The notes under the pieces: generated by a model
The model's input: only the letters and a program-made list of their open reading frames with translations
The model's database searches: none
What the model was told of the DNA's origin: nothing
In this document: in pieces, positions 21,919-33,578 of the stretch
How the letters are laid out: the number at the start of each line of letters is the position of its first letter
How positions within the stretch are numbered: position 1 is the stretch's first letter
Translations under genes and position numbers: made by a program
Source: Daedaleopsis sinensis
Taxonomy: Eukaryota > Basidiomycota > Agaricomycetes > Polyporales > Polyporaceae
NCBI GenBank assembly: GCA_033807695.1
Contig: CM066308.1
Coordinates: 2,790,001-2,854,000, forward strand
DNA length: 64,000 bases
Direction: 5' to 3'

Positions 21919-24914
21919 ATGAAAGCGAACTACAAAGTATGTCTAATATTTGGTGGAACTGTCCGCAGCGCATTTATCATCTCTCGTCTAGTTTTCCAAT
22001 CTTTGCGGAACGGTCTACAGACAAGGGAACATAGTGTTCACGCCTGATGGGAATTCGGTGCTAAGTCCCGTGGGCAACAGGGTCTCGCTCTTCGACCTCG
22101 TCAAGTGAGTAAGTCGTTGACCATGTTCTGCATTCTCTGAGACATAGTAGCAACAAATCATACACTTTCCCTTTTGAAAACCGGAAGAACATCGCTGCAA
22201 TCGCTCTCAGTCCAGATTCCAATGTCCTTCTGACTGTCGACGAAGGTGCGTATCTCCAGAACAGCCTTTGTCCTCCTCTTATCCCCATGTCCAGACGGTC
22301 GTGCTCTGCTTGTCAACTTCAAGCGGGGCGCTGTTCTGCACCATTTCAACTTCCAAAAACCGGTACAAGCTATCAAATTCTCCCCGGACGGAAAGTGCGT
22401 ACATGTCCCATCTGCTAGTACGGCTGCTCATCTAACCGCAGGCTTCTTTAGGTACATCGCGGTATCACATGATTCGCATATACAAGTATGGAGAACACCC
22501 AACCATCTTGTTCGTGAATTCGCCCCGTTCAACCTCCACCGCACATACACCGGGCATCACGACGAGGTACTCAGCATTGAATGGTCGCCGGACTCCAAGT
22601 AAGTTGTCCTCATCCTTGTACGCGTCCTCTGCTCATTTTTACAGATGTTTTATCACTACGTCGCGCGACATGACAGCACGGCTTTTTACTCTTGATCCTT
22701 TAGACGGGTTCAGGCCTAAAACATTTGCTGGTCACAAAGACGCGGTGCTGAACGCATTCTTCTCCAACGATGCCAAGACGGTATGTCGCATGATCTCAAC
22801 CACTGTCTTGTTCTCTGACGCATTTACAAGATCTATACCGTCAGTCGAGACGGGGCCGTTTTCACTTGGAAAGCCAAGGCTACGGAGGATTCAGATTCCG
22901 AGTCTGACAGTGACGACGAAGTCCCCATCGCCTCCACATCAGACGGTCGTGGGCTATACGACGAGATCGCCAACACGCGATGGGGTGTGCAAAAGCGCCA
23001 CTACTTTAATCAGCCAGGCACAAAGGTTGTGTGTGCGACGTTCCATCGTGCTTCTAATCTGCTGGTCGTCGGCTTCTCCACTGGGGTGTTTGGGCTGTGG
23101 GAGATGCCCGCATTCTCAAACGTTCACACTCTAAGCATATCTCAAGAGAAGATTACATCTGTGGCGATTAATCCCTCTGGCGAATGGCTCGCTTTTGGCG
23201 CGAAGAAGCTCGGACAGTTGCTGGTGTGGGAGTGGCAGTCCGAATCCTACGTGCTCAAGCAGCAGGGTCATTTTTTCGACATGAACACACTCGCGTATTC
23301 ACCCGACGGACAGCATGTTGCTACAGGCGGCGACGATGGCAAGGTCAAAGTGTGGAACACTACCTCCGGATTCTGCTTCGTCACTTTCTCCGAGCATTCT
23401 GCTGCGGTCTCCTCTGTCGAATTTGCGAAACAGGGACAAGTCCTATTCACGGCCTCGCTCGATGGCACTGTTCGTGCCTTCGATCTCATCCGGTATCGCA
23501 ACTTTCGCACATTTACCTCCCCGACACCTGTACAGTTTTCCTGTCTAGCTGTGGACCCTAGTGGTGAAGTCGTCGCTGCAGGTTCGACCGACTCATTTGA
23601 GATCTTCATGTGGTCTGTTCAAACGGGCAAACTGCTCGACGTGCTTACCGGCCATGAAGGTCCCATCAGCTCGCTCGCCTTCTCGCCCGCCGGGAACTTC
23701 CTTGCCAGTGGGTCTTGGGACAAGTCTGTGCGCGTATGGACGGTCTTTGGGCGCTCCCACGCGGTTGAACCGTTCCAGTTGAGCTCGGACGTTCTCGCAG
23801 TAGCATTTCGTCCGGACGGCAAGGAGCTCGCGGCGGCGAGTCTCGACGGCCAGGTGCTATTCTTCGATGTCGATCTCGGCAAGCAGACCAACCTCATCGA
23901 CGGGCGCCGCGATATCTCCGGGGGTCGGAAGGCCGACGATCGTGTCACGGCAGCGAACAGCGCCTCGGGCAAGGCATTCAACAGTCTCGCATACACTGCC
24001 GACGGGCGGTGCGTCATTGCGGGCGGGAACAGCAAATACGTCGTCATCTACGATGTCCGGGAGGGTGTCATGGTGAAGAAGTTCCAGATCTCGCAAAATC
24101 TCAGCTTCGACGGGACAGAAGAGTTCCTCGACAGCCGCAAGGTGACGGAAGCCGGCAACGTGGACCTCATCGACGACCGCGGGGACGAGAGCGACCTGGA
24201 GGATAGGATGGACACCGCGTTGCCTGGGGCGCAGCACGGGGACATGTCCAAGAGGAAGTACCGCCAAGAAGCCAGGACCAAGTGCGTGCGCTTCTCCCCG
24301 ACGGGCCGCGCATGGGCCGCGGCCTCGACCGAAGGTCTCCTCATCTACTCGGTGGACGAGAGCGTCGCCTTCGATCCCTTCGACCTGGACATCGACCTGA
24401 CGCCGCAGGCTCTGCTCACGACGCTCGCCCAGAAGGAATATCTCAAGGCGCTCGTCATGGCGTTCCGACTGAACGAGAAGCCTCTCGTTCAAAAGGTGTA
24501 CGAGTGCGTACCTCGCGCGGACATCCGGCTCATCGCGCGCGGGCTGCCTGTGGTGTATGTGGGCCCGCTGGTGCGCTTCGTGGCGGAGCACATGGAGCGT
24601 AGCCCGCATGTTGAGTTTGACCTTCTGTGGGCTAGTGCGCTCCTGGGTGCACACGGACGGCACCTGCGGGACCGGTCGGGGGAATATGCGAGCGCGCTGA
24701 GGGCGTTGCAGAAGGGTCTGACGGATTTCGAGCAGTTGATCTCACGATTGTAAGCGCCCTCTTCTCATTATACGCGGCAGTTGCTTATTGATGCCTTCAT
24801 AGATGTGAAGACAACAGTTCTACGCTCACCTACCTCATCGACCAGCAGAAGGTCAGGGATGCTGATGTAGAGATGGATGACTCTGTTTCTCAGCAGGCGA
24901 TTAGCGCTTATTGA
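21919..24914 (+). CDS. PWP2: Periodic tryptophan protein 2 (U3 snoRNP / UtpB)
   Basis: WD40 protein of the UtpB complex in the small-subunit processome, required for 18S rRNA maturation in the nucleolus. The start is a short first exon 21919-21936 (MKANYK) joined to 21992-22104, beginning FSNLCGTVYRQGNIVFTPDG. Several small exons follow, each with a WD unit (YTFPFENRKNIAAIALSPD, VNFKRGAVLHHFNFQKP, GHHDEVLSIEWSPDSK, FAGHKDAVLNAFFSND). A 1.77-kb exon (about 22990-24750) then holds the second propeller and the UtpB-interacting C-terminal domain (FDPFDLDIDLTP, LLWASALLGAHGRHL). A final exon encodes CEDNSSTLTYLID...AISAY and stops at 24914. An acidic Asp/Glu/Ser stretch follows FTWKAKATE. The gene appears complete and typical. 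Confidence 0.95.
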
Positions 24915-26229
24915 GCTTCCTTACCACGAAGTAGATGAGGCTACGTAGGTTTGTACGCCTTGTCACTGCATCACTCAAATGTCTGATCTGCTATCTTACA
25001 GCTTGCCGTTGTCCATTGATTTATCACATTCATCGTTTCGTCGGCCAGTAATTGCTAGTGTCACCACGATCCGTGTTTAATGACTGAACGCAAGGGAAGC
25101 TTCGAAAATAATTGATGAGTACTACCAACTATACATGGCCGCTCCAGTAATTCTTTCGCCATTAGCGAGGTCATATCGTTGCTAATACCCATCGGCCGAC
25201 AAGGATTATAGGATACTCGAATTCTATCTGGAGCACGTTATGTAATCGGGAACCTCGACAAGATCGGAGGACCTGTACCAGCCTGTGCCCAAGGCTATCA
25301 TCGCGGTACCATCCTCACGACTTCCGTTCCATCAAGTCATGAAACTGTAAACATGAGTATGGAGATCCACCTACGGCGTTCATTGACCTCTTCTGCTTAG
25401 ACATACCCAGTTAGTGACCCATCCAATGGTTACAACTAGCGGCTACCTTGGATAAGTAACAAGTACACGACTATCTACCAGTATGCGGAAGCGAAGGCGA
25501 GTATACAATACCATTCTGGCGTCGTATCGCAAGCTACGAGTAGCGCTCAAAGTACATGCTCAGCTCGCCTCGACCGGACACACAGCACCGGATCAAAATA
25601 AGTGATGTCATTGTGGAACCAAACACGCGTCTTCAACCACCCTTTTCTACTCGATGAGTCGATCTCGTATACCATGCAAATCTGGCATCACTGAGCCATT
25701 CTGCGTTGGAGTCGGCACTCAACAACGCATGGCATTCCCGCCCGATGTTTAACCAAGTGATTATGCTCCTCCTCGGGCGTTGAGAACGGCGGGTGTGTAC
25801 TACTCACTACCGTCTCAGATAACAGTCGGGAGTCGTCGTTCCTCCCGCCCATTCCACACTCGTGTGGAGCATCTTCCTGTCTACCGACTAGCAGAGCCAC
25901 CATAGACCAAGGCCAAGTTCGAATCCCTCATGTGGTTCTCGCTCACCCTCTCTGTAGCTCGCACTCGCCAAGCCGTAGAGGTACATGTGGATATCGCAGT
26001 CAGCCTTCCCCCGACGCACCCTCTGCATGCAGCGTGAATCAATGCTATTTCTTGGCAAGCAAGTCGTATGATTGTTTCTTGGCGAACAGGTTGTATGCTT
26101 TTTGGCGAGTAGGATGTTTAGGTATATATAACGGCTTGTGGTTCTCGAGGAAGACCTTCAGCAGACTCCTGAGTTGCATCCCTCGCACACCCCAGTCTCC
26201 AGTCGTCGACCTACACCTACCTCTCAGCC
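24915..26229. other. Intergenic, 1.3 kb
   Basis: No conserved frame, RNA gene or repeat was found in either strand. The last 110 bp hold the promoter of the metalloprotease gene. Confidence 0.5.
26123..26130 (+). promoter_or_regulatory. TATA box of the M35 protease gene
   Basis: TATATATA in GGTATATATAACGG, about 100 bp before the start codon at 26230, followed by a CT/CA-rich leader, as is common for strongly expressed secreted fungal enzymes. Confidence 0.6.
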
Positions 26230-27712
26230 ATGTTCCCCATCGCCCTCGTCACCCTCGCCGTTTCTGGTGCCCTCACTCTCGCTACCCCCGTGAAGCGCGC
26301 CTCCGCTCTCGAGGTCTCCCTCAAGGGTATGCCCCCATCCATTCTGCGGTCTCTTTGTAACTCATCATTATGTCCTGTAGCCCCGACCGAGGTGCACTCG
26401 ATTGACGATATCAAGGTCACTGCCGCTGTGACGAACACTGGCTCTGAGGCACTCAAGGTCCTCAAGTATGGCACGATCCTCGACAACCAGTTCGCGACTC
26501 GTTCGTTCTCGGTCAACAGGGACGGCAACGCTGCGAACTTCACCGGTGTCAAGCTCCAGGTCGATCTCAAGGCCGCGGGCGACTCCGCCTACGTCGTGAT
26601 CCCTGCCGGGAAGACTATCACGGTCGAGCACGACGGTACGCTTTTCGTGCGACATGCGAGTACTACTACCATATGCTGACTTGTGACGGCTTTAGTTGCA
26701 CCCCTCTACAACTTCGAGGCGCTCGGCACGGGTGCTTTCGAATTCGAGCCGGTGACCGCTTTCCGGTTTGTGGAGAGCAGCTCCGTGCCAAAGGTATCGA
26801 CGAAGAAGGCAATGGTCAACGTGAAGGGCGACGTCAACAGGCGCGAGCTCAAGACGGTCACGAAGCGTGCCCATACCGTCTGCTCAGACAAGACCAAGGG
26901 CGACGTTATCTCGGCCAGGTGAGCCACTATGTGCAAAATTCCGCCTCCACGTATGGATGGCTGACCGGGGCGGCATTGTCTAAGCTACAAGGAGGGCCAG
27001 TCGCTTGCATCCATAGCCGCCGACTACGTTTCGAAGAACGGTGCCGATGACAAGCTCTTCAAGTCTTACTTCAGCACGGGCTCGGTATGTAATCTCATCT
27101 CCTCCGGCCAGCGGTCTTGAGGGACTTACCTCTCTTCGTGTACGTGTACAGCCTGACCAGGTTCTCAAAGTGCTCAATGTGTGTACCGCACTATTACACC
27201 TCTCACCTTCGAGTACTCACTTCTCTTCATCATACAGGGCGTCGCGAAGGAGAGCTCGAGCGACCGCAGCCTCAACTGCGACGACCCCTACAAGCAATGC
27301 GAGGGCGGCGTCATCGCTTATACCCTGACCAAGACCACCGACATCTAGTGTGTCTCTTCTGATCTACTCAACACGCGCTAGGCAGTACTGATCTGCCGCT
27401 TACAGCTTCTGCGACATCTTCTACGAGGAGGTCGAGACGAAGGAGCTCTGCGGGAGCGTCACCGTCAACGACCGCAAGATCCGGGGCGGCACGACGCTCC
27501 ACGAACTCACTCACGCCGTCGCAGGCACGGAGGACGTCGGGTACGGCTGCGAAGACAACATGACGCTGAGCCCTGACCAGGCTCTCAGCAACGCCGACAA
27601 CTACAACGTATGTTTCGCTGACTTCGACAGTGCTGCACTATGTGACTTGCATTGACATCTCTACCCGTTACAGTGCTTCTCCACGCAGGTATACCAGAAC
27701 ACCAAGTGCTAA
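26230..27712 (+). CDS. Secreted M35 metalloendopeptidase (deuterolysin / peptidyl-Lys type)
   Basis: Zinc metalloprotease of MEROPS family M35. Eight exons fit: 26230-26326, 26381-26635, 26696-26918, 26985-27084, 27152-27178, 27238-27347, 27406-27607 and 27674-27712, giving 350 aa. The signal peptide MFPIALVTLAVSGALTLA is followed by a propeptide domain (about residues 20-185; VTAAVTNTGSEALKVLKYGT) ending near KRAHTVC. The mature domain has Zn ligands in HELTHAVAGTEDVGYGC, that is HExxH plus the downstream GTxD Asp (aspzincin signature). It ends in QVYQNTKC, with paired Cys typical of peptidyl-Lys endopeptidases such as those from Grifola and Pleurotus. Lys specificity is inferred from resemblance only. 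Complete and probably active outside the cell. Confidence 0.93.
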
Positions 27713-28174
27713 GCGGTGGTGTTTTGAAACCTCAAATATTGAGACCTATCGATTAGGCTGTAGAATAGTTCATCATACCCCAACGTACATACCTTCACGT
27801 AGTCCGAGTAGACCTCTGGTCGCGCAATCAATCATACACTGTTGTACCATCATTCTTGCAAACTGTGTGGACATCTGCGTTCGTCGTTACAATCTATCAA
27901 TGCCGGCGACGCCGAACAGTATGAGGCGAATCGAGTAGATGCAGTTCGTGGGGAATTCTCATGAACGCTTCAAGTAGCTCACCCACGTGGTGAATACCAG
28001 GAAAAGCTTTCGCATGATGCAACCGACATACTCGCTAAGGTTGAACTGAAGAGGTCGAGAGTCAAAGACAAAACATCCCAGTGATGAAGTGAGCGCAATC
28101 AATGTGGCTTCAGGCTACGCTCGACAGAAGGCATATGTCAGTGTATGTTTCTCCAACGTACGAATGGTCGCTAC
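27713..28174. other. Intergenic between convergent genes
   Basis: Holds the 3' ends of the M35 gene and of the secreted-protein gene on the other strand. Nothing else recognised. Confidence 0.5.
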
Positions 28175-30223
28175 TCACGCTGAGCCTAAAACCTTCTGGT
28201 CCACGATGGGAGCAGTGTTCCCAGGTCCCGCGCCGGTACACCCGTTCACCCTCGAATACTTCGACCGCACCTTGTCCACGAAATACGAAAGCGAGCTGGG
28301 CGCCATAGTAGCGTTCGATCTCCTGAGGACGTCTACGTCCGCCCTCCGCTTGTCCGGACTCGCAGTGCTCCCCCAGCAGCGCTGGTACAGGTCGAACGTC
28401 TTGCCGAACAGGGACACGGACTCCCCCGCACTGATGAACTCGAGGAGGTCCGCATCCGCGACTGCGTCCACTGAGAACCCAGTCGACACGTCCACACATC
28501 CCGCCCACTGTGCTCGAGTGGTGGAGTTGGAGGCGGATATAGAGGTGGATTCTGAGAGCTCGAGGTCGAGAGCGGCGCTCGTATCAAGGTCGAGGCTGAT
28601 CGCGGTCTCTGCGAAGCCGTCGAGGAGGTTGATGCCGATAGACACCGTCGGGATGATGTGCGCTTCCAGCCGCCCGTGGGTGGTGACTTTCGGGTTAGCG
28701 GAGAGCTTCAGACCTGCAAATGGCGGAGGGATGCATGAGCCTGAGTACCACGACGAGTCGCATAAGAAAGGGAAAAGAGCACCATACCAGAGTTTCCCGG
28801 GATGAAGGAGCCCTTCGGCTTCATCGTAGGGGGGAAGAAGAGCTGCGCGCCGGAGATGCTATAGGATAGGTCGACGTCGAGCTCAAGGCTCGAACTGAGT
28901 ACCGCATCCGCCTCGGCGTAGACAGTGACGTAGGGACCGATGGCCATGACACCCTCGATGGCAAGACCTGGTATGCCGGTCACTGGAACTATGGGCAGCT
29001 TGCCTGTGCCAATCGTACCCTATGTTGTGGATAGTCAGCGACCATGGCGTGTCACTGTCTTTGCGGAGGAACTCACCGTCAACGTTGCGTCGAGGGACAG
29101 CGTGCCGTCTATGGCGGCATCTAGACCCAAGAAAAGGCCAAAATGAGTGACATTTGGCGGCACGATAGTTCCCGCGACAAGGACTGCATAGTCCACGGTG
29201 CCGTTGATCTTGCCCTGGACGCCAACGTTGACCTCCCCTGTGAACTCTGGTCTAGCCCCAGTTTGTGGACAAGGAAAGGTTCTGTTGAAGAGAGACACAT
29301 TATCGGATTCCACAGCGAATGGTTTAGGACCGCTCGTGGCATTCTTGTCGAAATCGTTCGTTTCATTGATGGCAGCTAGAGTAAAGGTCACTATCGCGTC
29401 GAAAAAGTACGCGCAAATGGTAGCATGAAAGACACCGACTGAAAAAATCCCGTCCGAGCAAAGGACCATCTGAGAGGTGAGCATCGCTAGCAATAGGTAA
29501 CAGGGCTTGTGCGTTCGGGGAAGTGGCAGCTTGTACAAAGAACGACACATCGCCATGCCTTTGGCGGAGTTGACAACTGTAAGTTGGTTATGATAGCACA
29601 GTTCATGACGTACCTCATTGGGTCTATTTCAGAATGGTTTGTGGTTAGGCGGATACCCTTGACAATTGGTGTCGTGCCGTCGCGGCGTGTAAGGAGTAAC
29701 CTTTTACTTGGGGGAATGCTTTGGTCCTCGTGGTCCCATTCGCGCGCTACAATTCCAAACGGCCGAGTACCACACTGTCAACCAACGCATACAGGAATTC
29801 TCAATTCATTATCACAGTGCAATGCAACCAAACGACCAACCTCATGTGGTAATCGGACAACGGTATGCTCCGCGCCGTTCAGGTACAAGTGGTCACATCC
29901 CTTGTGGGGATCGTAACATGCGAGACGAATGTCTTGCTTGTTTTCAAAATGGCCACAATCGAGGATGGTCCATCCAGATGCGGCCGTAATGTCCGAAATA
30001 CTTGTATGTGATCCTGACTATGTGACCAATATCAGGGCTTGCAAGGCAGCAAGGGGCAAACATGCATATCACGTACGACGATGAGTCTGCCCACTCCATG
30101 GAGCTCCCAAAGACATTCTCCGAAGTGACATGGTTGGCGGAAAACATTGTGGACCCCCAAAACAGTGACAGGGAAGAGTGCGGCAGCGAAGAGGGACTGG
30201 CAGACCGCTCGGGAGAGCATCAT
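28175..30223 (-). CDS. Large secreted protein, agaricomycete-specific family, function unknown
   Basis: Signal peptide MMLSRAVCQSLFAAALFPVTVLG (Met at 30223 or 30220), then a Cys-rich N-terminal domain with QPCHFGECLWELHG, SDITAASGWTILDC and QDIRLACYDPHKGC. After a linker (QSIPPSK), a repetitive beta-rich domain follows: FPCPQTGARPEFTGEVNVGV, GTIVPPNVTHFGLFLGLDA, TGIPGLAIEGVMAIGP, AQLFFPPT, THGRLEAHIIPTVSIGIN. The end has paired Cys (WAGCVDVSTGF, YQRCWG). This layout matches a widespread mushroom family of large secreted or wall-associated proteins annotated only with domains of unknown function. Introns include 28-29 kb boundaries ACG/GTGAGT and TCTG/GTATGG; the splice near 29,440-29,520 was not resolved, so a small lesion there cannot be excluded. 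Several NxS/T sites suggest N-glycosylation. Confidence 0.75.
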
Positions 30224-31773
30224 GTCGACTGTGATGAGCCGTAGTATCTGAGTACCGGGAGACACTAGGTCCGTAGTGTTATATAGAGAAACCAAACGTA
30301 AACGAGACTATTCTTATATGAATAAACAGCTTACCCGGCGGAGAACATGAGCAGGTCGCGCGAACGGCGTGCTCACTATGCTGTACGGGCGCGGTCTGAC
30401 TATTCGTAATGCTTAGTGCCGCAGCGCAGATCCCAGGAGACATCGGCGAGAGAAATTTTTGGAATGCATCTTGAATTGGCATTGCGCATACTCTCGCCTG
30501 TCTGCGCACTGAAAGAGACGAGGAGATGTTGCGTTGTGTAGACGCTCATGTGGTTGAAAGTGTTGATGGTGCGGTTTATTACGACTATGCGTGCCTGTTA
30601 CTGGTGTCGGGAAACCACACGCTGTGCGAGCTTTCATGGCAACCCGTCGATTGGCGAGGCGTCGATGCACTGTATTGACAGCAGCCACATCACTCGCCCT
30701 TCCAGCCACTGCGTGCGTAACTTTGTGGTCAGCACCAAGTTGCACGGCGATAGCATATAGGCACTACTCGTAATGCTGTAGCGCTCACATAGTTGATCTT
30801 ATGGTTGATATGAAGACCAATCACCTAGTGCTATAGACAATGAGTTTACTGGCATGGTGCTGGTGGAGGCTGGGTGGAGGTCCGACCATCTTGGCGCTGG
30901 GCCCCTCCTCCGGTGTCGGAGTTGTCGGACATTAGCCTAGGTTTCCACTCCGATTGCGAGTTTCATTGCGGACTCAGAGCGGAGTCAATGATGGTAATCT
31001 ACGATACGTTCAGCTTGTTGTCCTTGCCACTGGGCAGAACCTCCGTGATGAGCTAAGTAGTCTCATGTGTGTCAAGTCCAAGTACTTAACGGCCTGAGCC
31101 TTGATCGATTCAGCACCCATCCACGAGTCGCTTCGCTTCCAACTGATCAACGTTTCAACCCCAAGTTGCCGGTATACAGTCCAACGATCTCCGCATCCAC
31201 AATAGGTGCTCTTGAGCAGGTGGGTCCGAAGGGGCTTTTGCGATTCGCTAGGTAAGCGTAGATGGGAACGATAGTCATCTGAATGGGTATGGTTCACATC
31301 CAGCCTCCTCCGACGTAGTGCGACCGATCAAGGAGTCGACGTAGTATGTCATAGTAAGTATCTAAGCGCGGCGACAGCAAGCTCATGTGAAGGGCTGCAA
31401 TCATCCTTGATCTCTACATCCTCACGGAGACTTCTCTCAAATCATCACCACGACCATCCTGCCGTGCACAAGCCTCGCTGCGGCCCCGTTGCCAGCCCTA
31501 GGGCCTTGCGAGTCTACCCCGTACACGTCCGTCACTTTGTCTTTACCGCTAGTAGCTCCCTGATTGACCCGCTCTACAGGCTTTCCCAGCTTCTCCGGCT
31601 CCGTGGTGGCTCGGAGAATCCAAATCCGTAAGTCCGACTCTCATAGTTAAGATCCCAGGTCGACAACTTCCAGCACCTCCCCACCATTACCGCGCAGGTG
31701 GGCCTTTTCTCAGCTCCGCGCCGATTGTCAAGATATACCCACGCACACGGAGCCACAGTGCTACGGTCTAGGC
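30224..31773. other. Intergenic, 1.55 kb
   Basis: No convincing gene. A plus-strand open frame at 31407-31631 ends in LLRLRGG like ubiquitin but has no ubiquitin sequence before it (see rejected items). Confidence 0.5.
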
Positions 31774-33389
31774 ATGGATGATTCCGATGAACTACTGATG
31801 CTCTACGATGGCCCGACGGCGGTCTTGGAAGGGCGAGACTTGCCTTCTATCGCGAAGTTCATGAAGTCCGGGCAGTGCCAGAGGATTTTTGTCATGGTCA
31901 GCATTGTGACGGCACCATTTGCGGTTCCCCTTCAACTGATCAGGATCTATCCGTCAGCTTGGTGCAGGCGCGAGCACAGCAGCTGGAATTCCAGACTTTC
32001 GTTCTCCGAGGACAGGTATGTGTGCTCCACGCGCACCGTACGTCTGCTAACTATGTATAGGATTATATGTGAGATCTTTTCTTCCGTACAGGCACAATCC
32101 AAGCGGCTGAGGGCTCGTCACGACGTTGTAAATAACAGGCGAGATTAGCGAAGTTGAACCTTCCGTACCCAAAAGCTGTTTTCGAGCTCAACTACTTCCG
32201 GTTCAATCCTGTGCCATGTACGACTTCCATACATTCAGTCGGGATTTAAATGTCGCTGACCATCGACCCTGACAACACCGGCATAACCACAACAGTCTAT
32301 ACCCTCACCCACGAACTCTATCCCGGCCGTTATCGGCCAACGCTGACCCACTCCTTCGTGAAGCTCCTTGCCGACAGAGGCCAGCTGCACACATGCTTCA
32401 CGCAGAACATCGACACCCTCGAGCGCCAAGCCGGCATCCCTCCAGAACGGCTCGTCGAGGCGCACGGGAGCTTCGCGTCCCAGCACTGCATCGCCTGCAA
32501 GAAGGAGTATGACACCAGCAAGTTCCGGAGTGCAATCGAGAAAAACGAAATGGTCCACTGCGAGTCGTGCGGCGGGCTCGTCAAGCCCGACGTCGTCTTC
32601 TTCGGCGAATCGGTGAGTCGGCGACGCAGATTCCTGTCCTGTATCCCGCATCCTACTCTTGCCCCTGCGCCTTGCACACGCTCACGCTCACTCCTACAGC
32701 TCCCGGAGCTCGTCTCCCAGTCCCTCCCAAAGATCAGCAACGCAGACCTCCTCTTCGTGATCGGCACGTCGCTCACCCTGCAGCCGTTCGCGAAGCTCGC
32801 CGCGCTCGCGCCCGAGCGCTGCCCCCGCATCCTCATCAACCTCGACTTCGCAGGCGACATCGGCACGCGCGCAGACGACGTCCTCCTCCTCGGCAAGTGC
32901 GACGCGCTCGTGCGCGACCTCTGCCGCGAGCTCGGCTGGGAGGACGCGCTCGACCGCGAGTGGGCACAGACGGTGCTCACGCTCGACCCCGAGCGCGCTC
33001 AAGCGGCCGCGGCGCAGGAGCGTGACGGCGACGGTGCGGGGCCCCGCGCGGGCGGGCTGCTGGACGCGATGCCGCCGCACGAGCAGGTCGAGATCGGTTC
33101 TGGCGGCGCGTCGAACGGGGCGGGCACGCCGACGGCGGCGGAGTGGCAGGAGAAGGTGGACGCGACGGACTCGCTGACGGAGCGGCTGCGGGTCGCGCTG
33201 GAGTGCTCGGAGAAGGTCGTGCCGCTGCTGGAGGACACGGCGATTACGTTCCCCGCGCGCACGCTGAGCTCGGAGGAGATCTTGCTGGCGTCGGGCTCGG
33301 TGGAGGACGACCGGTCGACAGACTCGGAGGGGCCGCCGCCGTTCCTGGTGGGCGGGACAGCGATCCCTGTTGGGGGCGGCCACAATTGA
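31774..33389 (+). CDS. HST2: Hst2-type sirtuin, copy B
   Basis: Second class I sirtuin. Six exons fit: 31774-31896, 31958-32015, 32061-32068, 32139-32217, 32296-32612 and 32700-33389; 424 aa. Motifs: LGAGASTAAGIPDFRSPRTGLY (Arg where copy A and most sirtuins have Gly), LNLPYPKAVFELNYF, TQNIDTLER, catalytic His in VEAHGSF, Zn Cys pairs CIAC and CESC, and GTSLTLQPF. The 8-nt exon encoding GLY and the 79- and 317-nt exons match copy A exactly in size, but the intron that splits the GAG motif in copy A is absent here. The C-terminal 170 residues are unrelated to copy A: GC-rich, Ala/Asp/Gly/Glu-rich and probably disordered. An old paralog that has diverged well beyond the FunK1 pair. Confidence 0.9.
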
Positions 33390-33578
33390 TGATGGGATGG
33401 CGGCACTTTTGATTTTGGTTGAGTTGGTGCTCATGGACGTTATGGCTCTTTACTGCTCTCGTGCTCGATCTCGTTCTGCTTTGCTTGCTGTCACCTGCGT
33501 ATGGGATTAAAGTAATCGGAATGTGTCCTCTACGCTTACAACGTGCTGGCAAAGACCTGCTGTACATAGCGATGTTGT

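Noticed and set aside
25900..25945. GTTCGAATCCC T-loop-like string
   Set aside because: Flanking bases do not form a T stem and no acceptor partner is present.
31407..31631. Open frame ending LLRLRGG, like the ubiquitin C-terminus
   Set aside because: Nothing before it resembles ubiquitin (no MQIFVKT, no LIFAGKQLEDGR); the seven residues are probably chance.
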